A stretch of 9,228 bases of DNA from an uncultured bacterium (GCA_937936675.1 CALDDL010000040.1:1-9228), one strand, 5' to 3'; positions 1 through 7,005 are shown, counted from the first letter of the stretch. Notes: generated from the sequence alone by a model not told the origin. A program made the numbers and translations.

Positions 1-283
1 CTCCAACCGGAGTAATGTAATCATTTGCTTTTGTTTTAAGACCATTATTATTTTTGCCGAATATCGCTCGATACCTTTTTACTAATACGCCTTCTGCATA
101 CAAATCTAATTTGTAAGCTCTCCTATCAATTATGACGTAGGGTTCTTTAATCTCCTTTATGCCTTTGATGCTCATTAATTCAGATAGCGGTGCCTCTCTG
201 GTACTTAAGAAAATACCATATACTATTAGCCCCGAAAAGAAAAGAATAATACTCGCTATTATGTAAAATACATTTTTAAGCAC
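1..283 (-). CDS. L,D-transpeptidase-like (YkuD family) membrane-anchored protein, N-terminal fragment
   Basis: The minus strand is open from a GTG at 283-281 to the window edge, giving 94 codons without a stop; the 3' part lies outside. Residues about 5-27 (FYIIASIILFFSGLIVYGIF) form one hydrophobic helix with a short cytoplasmic side, so the protein is probably an inner-membrane-anchored periplasmic enzyme. Residues about 46-94 match the start of a YkuD catalytic domain: a PYVIIDRRAYKLDLY strand pair, then LVKRYRAIFGKN and a DYITPVG turn, similar to the IVID-KLYLY...GRTPEG pattern of the family. Such enzymes form 3-3 peptidoglycan cross-links or attach proteins to the wall. The catalytic His/Cys region is off the window, so activity cannot be judged. 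The start is chosen because no ATG or TTG fits the frame and AGGT lies 3 bases before the GTG. It begins 34 bases after the maeB terminator. Confidence 0.72.
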   Translation of the reverse strand, partial: MLKNVFYIIASIILFFSGLIVYGIFLSTREAPLSELMSIKGIKEIKEPYVIIDRRAYKLDLYAEGVLVKRYRAIFGKNNNGLKTKANDYITPVG

Positions 284-317
284 TTTACCTAATGAGAAAT
301 AAAAGATATTTAAATAT

Positions 318-345
318 AAAAAAGCACCTGATAAGGTGCTTTTTT
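318..345 (-). terminator. Intrinsic terminator of maeB
   Basis: A perfect 12-bp inverted repeat (318-329 with 334-345, core GCACCT/AGGTGC) has a 4-base loop. Read on the minus strand, the stem runs into six T. It starts 13 bases past the maeB stop codon. The stem is symmetrical in A and T, so it could also act on the plus strand, but no plus-strand gene is seen there. Confidence 0.9.
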
Positions 346-358
346 ATTTGAAAGGAAT

Positions 359-2611
359 TTACTTTAAATTTTCCGCTTCCACAACAGCAATCGCAGACAT
401 ATTTATGATTTCGTTTACTGTGGCACCTCTTTGTAGTACGTGAATTGGTTTTTTAATTCCCATTAAGAGTGGTCCAATTAGGCTGGCATCCGTCAATCGT
501 TCAAATAATTTATAAGCAATATTTCCGGAATTAAGATCAGGGAATATCAATACATTAGCTCCGCCTTTGAGTGAGCTAAACGGGAATTCTTTTTCTAAGC
601 GTTCCGGTACTACTGCCGTATCTGCCTGCATCTCTCCATCAACCATAATATCGGGACGAAGTTGTTTCACTAATTTTGTAGCTTTCTGTACCTTCTGGGA
701 TTGTGGATATACCGCACTTCCAAAATTACTGAATGAAAGCATTGCCAAACGAGGTTTGATATCAAATCCTTTTACAGTATCGTGGGACATAATTGCTATC
801 TCTGCTAATTGCTCGGCAGTAGGATCCACATTAACACTTGTATCTGCAAAGAAATATGTTTTACTTTTTATCACAACAATATATAATCCCGAAACTATAT
901 TATGACCATCTTTTATTCCTATACACTGAAGAGCAGGTCTTATTACCTGTGGATAGTGATATGTCAATCCTCCAATTAATGTATCCGCATCTCCGTTTCG
1001 AACCATCATACTTCCATAATAGTTCGGCTGCTTCATTAATATCTTTGCATCTCTCAAGGTTACACCTTTGCGTTGTCTAATCTTGAAAAATTCATTAGCA
1101 TAATCCAAAACTTTACCGGAGTTCTGTGGATCTAAAATTTCAAATTGCTTTTTATCATATCCTAATTCAAGAATTTTTTCTTCGATTATTTCTACATTAC
1201 CTAAGAGCACCGGACTTCCAATTCCTTCTTCGACTATTGAATGTGCTGATCTAATGATCTTTTCTTCTTCGCCTTCTGTATAAACTATTTTTTTAGGATT
1301 CTTTTGAGCTTTATGAAGCATAACTCTAACGATTTCATTTGAATAACCTAAACGCTCTTGAAGACCCTCTTTATAGGCATTCCAATCCTCAATACTTACT
1401 CTTGCAACTCCTGTATCCATTGCAGCTTTTGCCACAGCCGGAGCCACTGTCCAAAGTACACGCGGATCAAATGGTTTTGGGATTATATATTCAGGACCAA
1501 AGGAGAACTCCTGTCCGCCATAAGCACTCAATACAGCATCCGAAGCTTTTTCTTTTGCTAATCCTGCGAGAGCCAATACCGCTGCCATCTTCATCTCTTG
1601 ATTAATCGCTGTCGCCCTTACGTCCAATGCTCCTCTAAATATAAATGGAAATCCTAGTACATTATTTACCTGATTTGGATAATCGCTTCTTCCGGTTGCC
1701 ATAATTATATCTTTTCTTGCATCAATTGCATCTTCATAAGTAATTTCGGGATCGGGATTTGCCATAGCAAAAACTATCGGATATTCTCCCATGCTTTTTA
1801 CCATATCCTTACTTAATAAATTTGCCTTTGATAAACCGACAAATACATCAGCTCCTATTAGAGCTTCTTCGAGTGTGGCATATTTATTTTCTATTGCAAA
1901 CGCATCTTTATATTTATTTAAATCTTTTCTATCCTTGTGGATCAATCCCTTGGTATCGAACATCGCAATATTTTCTCGCTTTACACCGGCAGTAATATAC
2001 ATATTGCAGCAAGCAATTCCCGCTGCACCCGCACCTACTACAACTATACGAATTTCATCCATCTTTTTATTTGATATCTCCACCGCATTTATTAATGCCG
2101 CACAAGATATAATCGCCGTACCATGCTGATCGTCATGAAATACGGGAATGTTCATCGTTTTAATTAGTTCTTCTTCAATTTCAAAACATTCCGGCGCTTT
2201 GATATCTTCTAAATTTATTCCTCCAAATGTTGGTTCTAAAATCTGAACTGTTCTTATTATTTCTTTGGTATCTTTGGTTTTCAATTCGATATCGAATACA
2301 TCTATATCTGCAAATCTTTTAAATAATACACCTTTTCCTTCCATTACCGGCTTTCCGCCATGTGGACCGATATCTCCAAGTCCTAGTACCGCAGTGCCAT
2401 TCGAAACCACTGCAACCAAGTTGCCCTTAGCGGTATATTTGTAAACATCATCATCATTTTTTTCAATTTCTCTGCAGGGTTCTGCTACTCCGGGAGTGTA
2501 GGCTAATGAAAGATCTCTAGCGGTGAAACAGGGCTTTGTAGGTACTACCTCAATTTTTCCTTTCCTTCCTTCACTATGATATTTTAATGCTTCTTCCTTT
2601 GTAACGCTCAT
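359..2611 (-). CDS. maeB: NADP-dependent malic enzyme with C-terminal phosphotransacetylase-like domain
   Basis: Oxidatively decarboxylates malate to pyruvate, making NAD(P)H, in the cytoplasm. The 750-residue length fits the MaeB fusion type (about 760 residues). The malic domain (about 1-180) has the LAYTPGVAEPC motif with catalytic Tyr38, Lys93 in MEGKG, the metal ligands Glu135-Asp136 in NLEDI, and Asp160-Asp161 in FHDDQHGT. The nucleotide-binding domain (about 181-425) has GAGAAG at 193-198, ANPDPE at 284-289 and TGRSDYPNQVNNVL at 306-319. Residues about 428-748 form a phosphotransacetylase-like domain (GDADTLIGG at 540-548, FPDLNSGN at 690-697). In E. coli MaeB this domain senses acetyl-CoA and is not a working transacetylase; the same role is inferred here. 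Cofactor preference (NADP over NAD) is by family. AAGG lies 9 bases before the ATG. A terminator after frr separates it from the upstream operon, so its promoter should lie in 2612-2690; that AT-rich stretch shows no clear consensus. Confidence 0.95.
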   Translation of the reverse strand: MSVTKEEALKYHSEGRKGKIEVVPTKPCFTARDLSLAYTPGVAEPCREIEKNDDDVYKYTAKGNLVAVVSNGTAVLGLGDIGPHGGKPVMEGKGVLFKRFADIDVFDIELKTKDTKEIIRTVQILEPTFGGINLEDIKAPECFEIEEELIKTMNIPVFHDDQHGTAIISCAALINAVEISNKKMDEIRIVVVGAGAAGIACCNMYITAGVKRENIAMFDTKGLIHKDRKDLNKYKDAFAIENKYATLEEALIGADVFVGLSKANLLSKDMVKSMGEYPIVFAMANPDPEITYEDAIDARKDIIMATGRSDYPNQVNNVLGFPFIFRGALDVRATAINQEMKMAAVLALAGLAKEKASDAVLSAYGGQEFSFGPEYIIPKPFDPRVLWTVAPAVAKAAMDTGVARVSIEDWNAYKEGLQERLGYSNEIVRVMLHKAQKNPKKIVYTEGEEEKIIRSAHSIVEEGIGSPVLLGNVEIIEEKILELGYDKKQFEILDPQNSGKVLDYANEFFKIRQRKGVTLRDAKILMKQPNYYGSMMVRNGDADTLIGGLTYHYPQVIRPALQCIGIKDGHNIVSGLYIVVIKSKTYFFADTSVNVDPTAEQLAEIAIMSHDTVKGFDIKPRLAMLSFSNFGSAVYPQSQKVQKATKLVKQLRPDIMVDGEMQADTAVVPERLEKEFPFSSLKGGANVLIFPDLNSGNIAYKLFERLTDASLIGPLLMGIKKPIHVLQRGATVNEIINMSAIAVVEAENLK

Positions 2612-2690
2612 TTAATTTGCCTTTTATCAATGAATTAATTAGTTATTAGGATATATTTATCTTAAACAAAATAATAATTATTTATAAAAC

Positions 2691-2719
2691 AACAAAGCCG
2701 CTTTCTTAGCGGCTTTGTT
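2691..2719 (-). terminator. Intrinsic terminator of the ribosomal operon, directly after frr
   Basis: A 12-bp inverted repeat (2691-2702 with 2708-2719, core AAAGCCGCT/AGCGGCTTT) has a 5-base loop. On the minus strand it is followed by a T-rich but interrupted tract (TTGTTGTTTTAT). The hairpin begins one base after the frr stop codon, so frr is the last gene of its transcript and maeB is a separate unit. Confidence 0.87.
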
Positions 2720-2720
2720 T

Positions 2721-3275
2721 CTAAACTTCCATTATCTCTTTTTCTTTATGTTTAATCATCTCATCTATTTTTGAAATATGAGTATCAGTTATTTTTTGAA
2801 TCTCAGCTTCTAAATCAGCTTTATTGTCTTCACTTATTTCTTTATTCTTTTCCATCTTTTTCAAACTCTCATTAGCATCTCTTCTTACATTCCTTAACGC
2901 AATCTTGGAATCCTCGCCGAATCTTTTAACTAATTTCACATACTCTTTCCTTCTCTCTTCATTCAAAGGAGGTATTGGAACTCTAATATTTGTTCCGTCA
3001 CTCAAAGGATTAAGTCCTAAATCGCTTGCTAATATTGCTTTATCTATCACTTGCACCATACCTTTATCCCAGGGCATTATGCTTAATGTATGTGCATCCA
3101 ATACCGATACGTTCGCTACCTGTGATAATGGAGACATTGTACCATAATAATCCACCTTAATGCCATCCAATAATGCAGTGGTTGCCTTTCCCGTTCTTAT
3201 CTTAGTTATTTCCTGCCTAAATGCATCAAGGGTTACGTCCATCTTATGATTTGTTTCTTTAATTATTGCATTCAT
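2721..3275 (-). CDS. frr: Ribosome recycling factor
   Basis: Works with EF-G to split the post-termination ribosome so that its subunits can be reused; cytoplasmic and essential in most bacteria. At 184 residues it has the usual RRF length. The helical domain I comprises about residues 1-30 and 105-184, with RTGKA at 27-31 and the highly conserved RNVRRDAN at 128-135. Domain II, about 31-104, has VDYYGTMSPLSQVANVSVLD, MPWDK at 67-71 and DGTNIRVPIPPL at 93-104. The start ATG has GAGGAA 5 bases upstream. It follows pyrH with a 25-base gap, the usual pyrH-frr pair, and is probably co-transcribed with it. The terminator abuts its stop codon. Nothing unusual is seen in the protein. Confidence 0.97.
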   Translation of the reverse strand: MNAIIKETNHKMDVTLDAFRQEITKIRTGKATTALLDGIKVDYYGTMSPLSQVANVSVLDAHTLSIMPWDKGMVQVIDKAILASDLGLNPLSDGTNIRVPIPPLNEERRKEYVKLVKRFGEDSKIALRNVRRDANESLKKMEKNKEISEDNKADLEAEIQKITDTHISKIDEMIKHKEKEIMEV

Positions 3276-3300
3276 AAGTTCCTCAATTTTATTTACAAAA

Positions 3301-4035
3301 TTAATTCTTCATAGCGAAATCGCTAACTGAAGTTCCGATATTTTCTCCTGTAATTACTTTCATCAAATTTCCCGGTTTATCCATATTGAATACTATTATC
3401 GGAAGATTATTTTCTTTACATAAACTAATAGCAGTTAAATCCATAACTCTTAAATTTTTTTGCAATACATCATAATACGAAATTTCTTCAAAAAAATTAG
3501 CATTCGGATTCTTTTCAGGATCAGAATCATAAATACCATCAACACGAGTACCTTTGAAAATTGCATCTGCTTCAATCTCTACGGCTCTAAGTGATGCTGC
3601 AGTATCTGTACTAAAATATGGATGACCGGTTCCGGCACCGAATATCACTATTCTATCTTTTTCAAGATGTCTTATTGCCCTTCTTCTTATATAAGGTTCT
3701 GCCATCTCTTCCATCTTGATTGCAGTCATTAAGCGAGTATATACTCCCTTATTTTCTAGAGCATTCTGAAGTGCCAAAGAATTAATTACTGTTGCCAACA
3801 TTCCCATCTGATCACCGGTAACTCTATCTATTCCTTGTGCACTTGCGTTCAATCCGCGATAGATATTTCCGCCGCCGATTACCACACCTATCTGTACTCC
3901 TAAGGCATGCGTTGCTTTTAATTCCTCTGCAAAAAAATCTAATCTCTTTGGGTCTATTCCATATCCATTTTCACCCATTAAAGATTCGCCGCTTAATTTG
4001 AGCAGCACACGATTGTACTTAAGTTTTTTTTCCAT
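3301..4035 (-). CDS. pyrH: UMP kinase
   Basis: Phosphorylates UMP to UDP with ATP, a key step of pyrimidine nucleotide synthesis; the bacterial enzyme is a hexamer of the amino-acid-kinase fold, unrelated to eukaryotic UMP/CMP kinase. The 244 residues fit the family. Visible motifs are KLSGESL at 13-19 (phosphate binding), GGGNIYRG at 54-61, TGDQMGM at 73-79 (UMP and GTP-effector region), the basic RRRAIRHLEKDR at 117-128, GTGHPYFSTDTAA at 135-147 and KGTRVDGIYDSDP at 161-173. The start ATG has AAGGG 3 bases upstream, a short spacing. The start lies only 16 bases beyond the T-run of a strong hairpin after tsf, so expression must come from read-through, or from a promoter inside tsf or in the hairpin itself. 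frr follows 25 bases downstream. Confidence 0.97.
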   Translation of the reverse strand: MEKKLKYNRVLLKLSGESLMGENGYGIDPKRLDFFAEELKATHALGVQIGVVIGGGNIYRGLNASAQGIDRVTGDQMGMLATVINSLALQNALENKGVYTRLMTAIKMEEMAEPYIRRRAIRHLEKDRIVIFGAGTGHPYFSTDTAASLRAVEIEADAIFKGTRVDGIYDSDPEKNPNANFFEEISYYDVLQKNLRVMDLTAISLCKENNLPIIVFNMDKPGNLMKVITGENIGTSVSDFAMKN

Positions 4036-4051
4036 AGACCCTTAAATATAT

Positions 4052-4086
4052 AAAAAAAAGGTCTTATAAAATATAAGACCTTTTTT
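4052..4086 (-). terminator. Strong intrinsic terminator or attenuator between tsf and pyrH
   Basis: A perfect 15-bp inverted repeat (4054-4068 with 4072-4086, core GGTCTTATA/TATAAGACC) has a 3-base loop. On the minus strand the stem runs into eight consecutive T. It begins 6 bases after the tsf stop and leaves 16 bases between the T-run and the pyrH ATG. The form is that of a full Rho-independent terminator, yet it sits inside what otherwise looks like one operon. It probably reduces pyrH-frr expression relative to the ribosomal protein and EF-Ts genes, or is regulated. Confidence 0.9.
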
Positions 4087-4092
4087 GAATTG

Positions 4093-4962
4093 TTATTTTT
4101 TTTCGTCGCTAAGATGAAAACGCTTGAAAAGAACTAGCTTAGCTTCTGCCGAATTTTTCTTGTTGAAATCTTCAATTAAATTGTGAATCTTTTTTGAATT
4201 GTCTTTTACAAATACTTGATCTACTAAACAATTCTCTTCAAAGAATTTATTTAATTTTCCTTCTGAAATCTTATCCAACATATGCTCAGGTTTTCCTTCT
4301 TTTCTAAGAAGTTCTTTTGCAATCTCAATTTCTTTATCTAATAATTCTCTTGGAAATTCTTCTCTAAACATAAACATCGGTTTCATTGCAGCAATTTGCA
4401 TTGCAATATCTTTTGTAACTTCTACAAATTCATCTTTCTTTTCCGATGGTACATTATCAGCTTTTACTAACACACCTAATTTTGAACCGTGATGAATATA
4501 GTCAACAATTACACCTGAATCTGTTTTTTCATAAGTAAAACGAGAAACCTCAATTTTTTCGCCAATCTTTCCAACTATCGCCGTTAATTCAGAATTTAAA
4601 TTCTTTCCGTCATAAGTTGTATTCATCAATTCTTCAATAGTATTTGGTTTATTTGCAATAATAGATTCTAAAGCTAAATTAGCGAATGATAAGAAATCTT
4701 CACTCTTAGCAACGAAATCTGTTTCGCAATTAACCTCTACCATTACAGCTTCTTTACCATCATTGAATATCTTTGTTAAAATAATACCTTCATTAGCGGA
4801 TCTTTCAGCTCTCTTAGCAGCTACGGCAGCACCTTTTTTTCTAAGCGTATCAATTGCTTTTTCAAAATCGCCATTAGATTCCTCTAAAGCTTTTTTGCAG
4901 TCCATCATTCCGGCGCCGGTTTTATCTCTTAATTCTTTTACTTGACTTGAAGTAATAGCCAT
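4093..4962 (-). CDS. tsf: Translation elongation factor Ts
   Basis: Guanine-nucleotide exchange factor that reloads EF-Tu with GTP in the cytoplasm. The 289 residues match the usual length. The N-terminal UBA-like domain (about 1-55) has VKELRDKTGAGMMDCKKALE, followed by the linker KKGAAVAAKRAERSANEGII. The EF-Tu-contacting TDFVAKSEDF motif is at 81-90, and the core domain repeats run to about residue 285, including HHGSKLGVLVKAD and DIAMQIAAMKP. The start is fixed by the conserved MAITSSQVKELR beginning, and AAGGA lies 8 bases before the ATG. It follows rpsB by 30 bases, the near-universal rpsB-tsf order. A strong hairpin follows its stop codon. Nothing in the protein departs from the family. 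Confidence 0.97.
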   Translation of the reverse strand: MAITSSQVKELRDKTGAGMMDCKKALEESNGDFEKAIDTLRKKGAAVAAKRAERSANEGIILTKIFNDGKEAVMVEVNCETDFVAKSEDFLSFANLALESIIANKPNTIEELMNTTYDGKNLNSELTAIVGKIGEKIEVSRFTYEKTDSGVIVDYIHHGSKLGVLVKADNVPSEKKDEFVEVTKDIAMQIAAMKPMFMFREEFPRELLDKEIEIAKELLRKEGKPEHMLDKISEGKLNKFFEENCLVDQVFVKDNSKKIHNLIEDFNKKNSAEAKLVLFKRFHLSDEKK

Positions 4963-4992
4963 CTATTTATTCCTTATACCTTATTTATAAAC

Positions 4993-6003
4993 TTAATTTT
5001 CTTTTTTTACTTCTTGAGTAGTTTTAGATTCGGTTTCATTTGAACTTGAATCCGAAGCAGGAGCTTCAGGCACATCTAAAGCCGGAGCAGCACTCTGTGC
5101 AGGTCTCGGTGTTGGGATTTGATTTACACCCTGTGTCTGGTTTGATCCCTGTCTTTTGTCTCCGCCGCCTCTTCTGTCAAATTTCCTCTTATCGTCTCTT
5201 CCATCCACTTTTAATCTTTTTACTCTTGGTTTTCCGTCTCTCTTCTCACCTTCACCATCATCTTCATTCATCTTGCCTAATTTTTCGTTCTCGGCTGCTT
5301 CGTTTGCTCTTAATTCTTTCGATTTTTCATTGCCTTCTATAATAGCATCGGCTAAAACTTTAGAAATAATTTCTATTGCACGTGAAGCATCATCATTTCC
5401 GGGAATAATATAATCTATCGGATCAGGATCGCAGTTTGTATCTACGATTGCAAAAAGTGGAATATTTAATCTAAGGGCTTCTCTAATTGCTATCGATTCT
5501 TTCTTAATATCTACAATAAATATTGCACCCGGCATTTTTGATAGAGTTTCTACTCCATCGAGTACTTTTCTTAATTTATCTTTTTCTCTTGTAAGAGTTA
5601 ATCTTTCTTTCTTGGTTATTTTTTCAAATGTACCGTCAGTTTCTTTCTTTTCGATATCTTGAAGACGTTTAATGCTTTTTCTGATAGTAGAAAAATTGGT
5701 TAGCATTCCGCCTAACCATCTTTCACTTACCCAGTTAGCATTGCATCTTTTAGCTTCGGAAGCCACTGTGCCTTTAGCTTGTTTTTTGGTTCCAACGAAA
5801 AGAACTCTTTTTCCTTCGGATGCAATTCTTGTCATTGCTTCGGCTGCGAGATCTATTGAGGTTTGGGTTTTCTTTAAATCGATTATATGAATACCATTCT
5901 TTTCCATGAAAATATATGGTTTCATCTTTGGATTCCAACGGCGTGTAAGGTGCCCAAAATGTGCACCTGCTTCGATGAGTTGAGTTAATTCTACTCTTGG
6001 CAT
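4993..6003 (-). CDS. rpsB: 30S ribosomal protein S2 with long C-terminal extension
   Basis: Binds the body-head junction of the small subunit late in assembly and helps recruit S1. The core, about residues 1-225, is typical: MPRVELTQLIEAGAHFGH, RRWNPKMKPYIFMEKNGIHIIDL, FVGTKKQAK at 69-77, WLGGMLTNF at 96-104, and IPLFAIVDTNCDPDPIDYIIPGND. The protein is 336 residues where E. coli S2 has 241. The extra tail is highly charged, with a basic RRGGGDKR patch at 277-284, then a Pro/Ala/Ser/Thr-rich acidic end, and is probably disordered. The frame is open for 25 more codons upstream (an ATG at 6078), but the start at 6003 is chosen because S2 proteins begin at MPR and AGGAG (6009-6013) lies 5 bases before it. 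The 116-base gap to rpsI can fold into a leader structure. Confidence 0.95.
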   Translation of the reverse strand: MPRVELTQLIEAGAHFGHLTRRWNPKMKPYIFMEKNGIHIIDLKKTQTSIDLAAEAMTRIASEGKRVLFVGTKKQAKGTVASEAKRCNANWVSERWLGGMLTNFSTIRKSIKRLQDIEKKETDGTFEKITKKERLTLTREKDKLRKVLDGVETLSKMPGAIFIVDIKKESIAIREALRLNIPLFAIVDTNCDPDPIDYIIPGNDDASRAIEIISKVLADAIIEGNEKSKELRANEAAENEKLGKMNEDDGEGEKRDGKPRVKRLKVDGRDDKRKFDRRGGGDKRQGSNQTQGVNQIPTPRPAQSAAPALDVPEAPASDSSSNETESKTTQEVKKEN

Positions 6004-6008
6004 TTTTT

Positions 6009-6079
6009 CTCCTGTTTGTCTTCTATCCCCTTCCTCTTTGCCTTTCGTCTCTTTTCTAGCATGAGACACAGGGGGCAAA
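6009..6079 (-). promoter_or_regulatory. Possible structured mRNA leader of rpsB, pseudoknot over the ribosome binding site
   Basis: On the minus strand an outer stem TTTGCC/GGCAAA (6074-6079 with 6037-6042) encloses an inner stem GTCTC/GAGAC (6063-6067 with 6047-6051) with an 11-base loop. The bulged strand CCTGT (6068-6072) is complementary to ACAGG (6011-6015), which contains the AGG of the Shine-Dalgarno AGGAG. These pairings are read directly from the sequence. That they form a pseudoknot controlling S2 translation is inference, based on the known autoregulation of rpsB in other bacteria. No match to a described leader class is claimed. Confidence 0.4.
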
Positions 6080-6119
6080 TCCGGGAATATGAATATTGTT
6101 TATTACGTTTATTAAAATA

Positions 6120-6506
6120 TTATCTCTTAGAGAACTGAAATCTCTTTCTTGCTTTTGGCTGTCCGTATTTCTTACGTTCCACCATTCTTGGGTCTCTCTT
6201 GAGTAATCCTTCTGATTTTAAATTTGTTCTGAAATCAGGATTAATTTCTTCTAATGCTCTTGAAATTCCAAGACGAATCGCTTCGGATTGACCTGTAATT
6301 CCACCGCCATTTACTCTTGCGAATAAATCATATTTTCCTGATGTTTCAGTTACACTAAATGGTTGCAAGATTGTATCTCTCTGTTCTTTCATTGGAAAGA
6401 ATTTTTCGAATTCCTTATCATTGATCGTAACTTTTCCTGAACCACTTCTCAGAAATACTCTTGCTACTGCATTTTTTCTTCTTCCAACGAATAATTTGTC
6501 AGCCAT
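6120..6506 (-). CDS. rpsI: 30S ribosomal protein S9
   Basis: Small-subunit head protein whose C-terminal tail reaches the P-site tRNA. The 128 residues are the normal length. It opens with LFVGRRKNAVARVFLRSGSG (family GRRK-A-ARV signature), has the central VNGGGITGQSEAIRLGISRAL at about 65-85 with the GGG-GQ-A-R-GI-RAL signature, and ends with the tRNA-contacting SKR (126-128) after KARKRFQF. The ATG is preceded by AAGGAG at 8-base spacing, and that site overlaps the stop codon of rplM (TAAGGAG), so the two genes are probably translationally coupled. The rplM-rpsI pair is conserved across bacteria. No unusual feature is seen. Confidence 0.97.
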   Translation of the reverse strand: MADKLFVGRRKNAVARVFLRSGSGKVTINDKEFEKFFPMKEQRDTILQPFSVTETSGKYDLFARVNGGGITGQSEAIRLGISRALEEINPDFRTNLKSEGLLKRDPRMVERKKYGQPKARKRFQFSKR

Positions 6507-6518
6507 TAAAACTACTCC

Positions 6519-6959
6519 TTAAAAACTTAATGTTTCCGGCTGCTGTGCAAGATGTGGATGCTCAACTCCGGTGTACACTTTTAATTTTTTTATTAATTTT
6601 CTTCCTAATTTAGTTTTAGGAAGCATCCCCTTTACCGCATTCTCAATTACAAATTCAGGTTTCTTTTCCATCATTTCCGCATAAGATCTTATTTTTACTC
6701 CACCCGGGTATGTTGTATGGTGGAAATATGTTTTCTGGATTTCTCTTTTTCCGGTCATCACCACTTTATCAGCATTTATAACCACTACGAAATCACCGGC
6801 ATCCATATTCGGCGTGTAAAGAGCTTTATTTTTACCTCTTATTACTTTAGCTATATTAGCAGCTAATCTGCCGAGTACCTGATCGGTCGCATCTACTACA
6901 TACCATTTCTGATCGGCTTCTTCCGGCTTATAGAATCGTGTTATTTTTTCTTGTTTCAA
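6519..6959 (-). CDS. rplM: 50S ribosomal protein L13
   Basis: Early-assembling large-subunit protein. The 146 residues fit the family (E. coli 142). Core motifs are WYVVDATDQVLGRLA at about 19-33, RGKNK then YTPNMDAGDFVVVINADKV at about 48-66, TGKREIQKTYFHHTTYPGG at about 69-87, and the terminal MLPKTKLGRKLIKKLKVYTG-HPH. The start codon is TTG (6957-6959). No ATG is available nearby: the first internal Met is residue 52, well inside the conserved core, and there is no in-frame ATG just upstream. It is the first gene of the operon, about 40 bases downstream of a predicted start of transcription, and is followed by rpsI. Confidence 0.95.
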   Translation of the reverse strand: MKQEKITRFYKPEEADQKWYVVDATDQVLGRLAANIAKVIRGKNKALYTPNMDAGDFVVVINADKVVMTGKREIQKTYFHHTTYPGGVKIRSYAEMMEKKPEFVIENAVKGMLPKTKLGRKLIKKLKVYTGVEHPHLAQQPETLSF

Positions 6960-6967
6960 CTTTACTT

Positions 6968-6974
6968 CTCCTCC
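6968..6974 (-). promoter_or_regulatory. rplM: Ribosome binding site of rplM, deciding the TTG start
   Basis: GGAGGAG on the minus strand lies 8 bases before the TTG at 6959. It is the strongest Shine-Dalgarno site in the window and probably makes up for the weak start codon. Confidence 0.85.
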
Positions 6975-7005
6975 AAAGGGAACACTTTTTATTACAAAGA
7001 ACCGA

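Noticed and set aside
1..12. Small inverted repeat CTCC-GGAG at the left edge
   Set aside because: Only four base pairs and inside the coding frame of the L,D-transpeptidase-like gene; expected by chance.
359..1330. MaeB as a bifunctional malic enzyme and active phosphotransacetylase
   Set aside because: In studied MaeB proteins the second domain is regulatory; sequence alone does not justify claiming catalysis.
567..2129. Several plus-strand open frames of 67-112 codons opposite maeB
   Set aside because: They lie opposite a fully conserved malic enzyme gene, have no ribosome binding sites of note and read as low-complexity antisense sequence.
6004..6078. 25-codon N-terminal extension of S2 from an upstream ATG
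   Set aside because: S2 proteins start at the MPR position, which has AGGAG at 5-base spacing; the extension is a charged, non-conserved reading of the leader.
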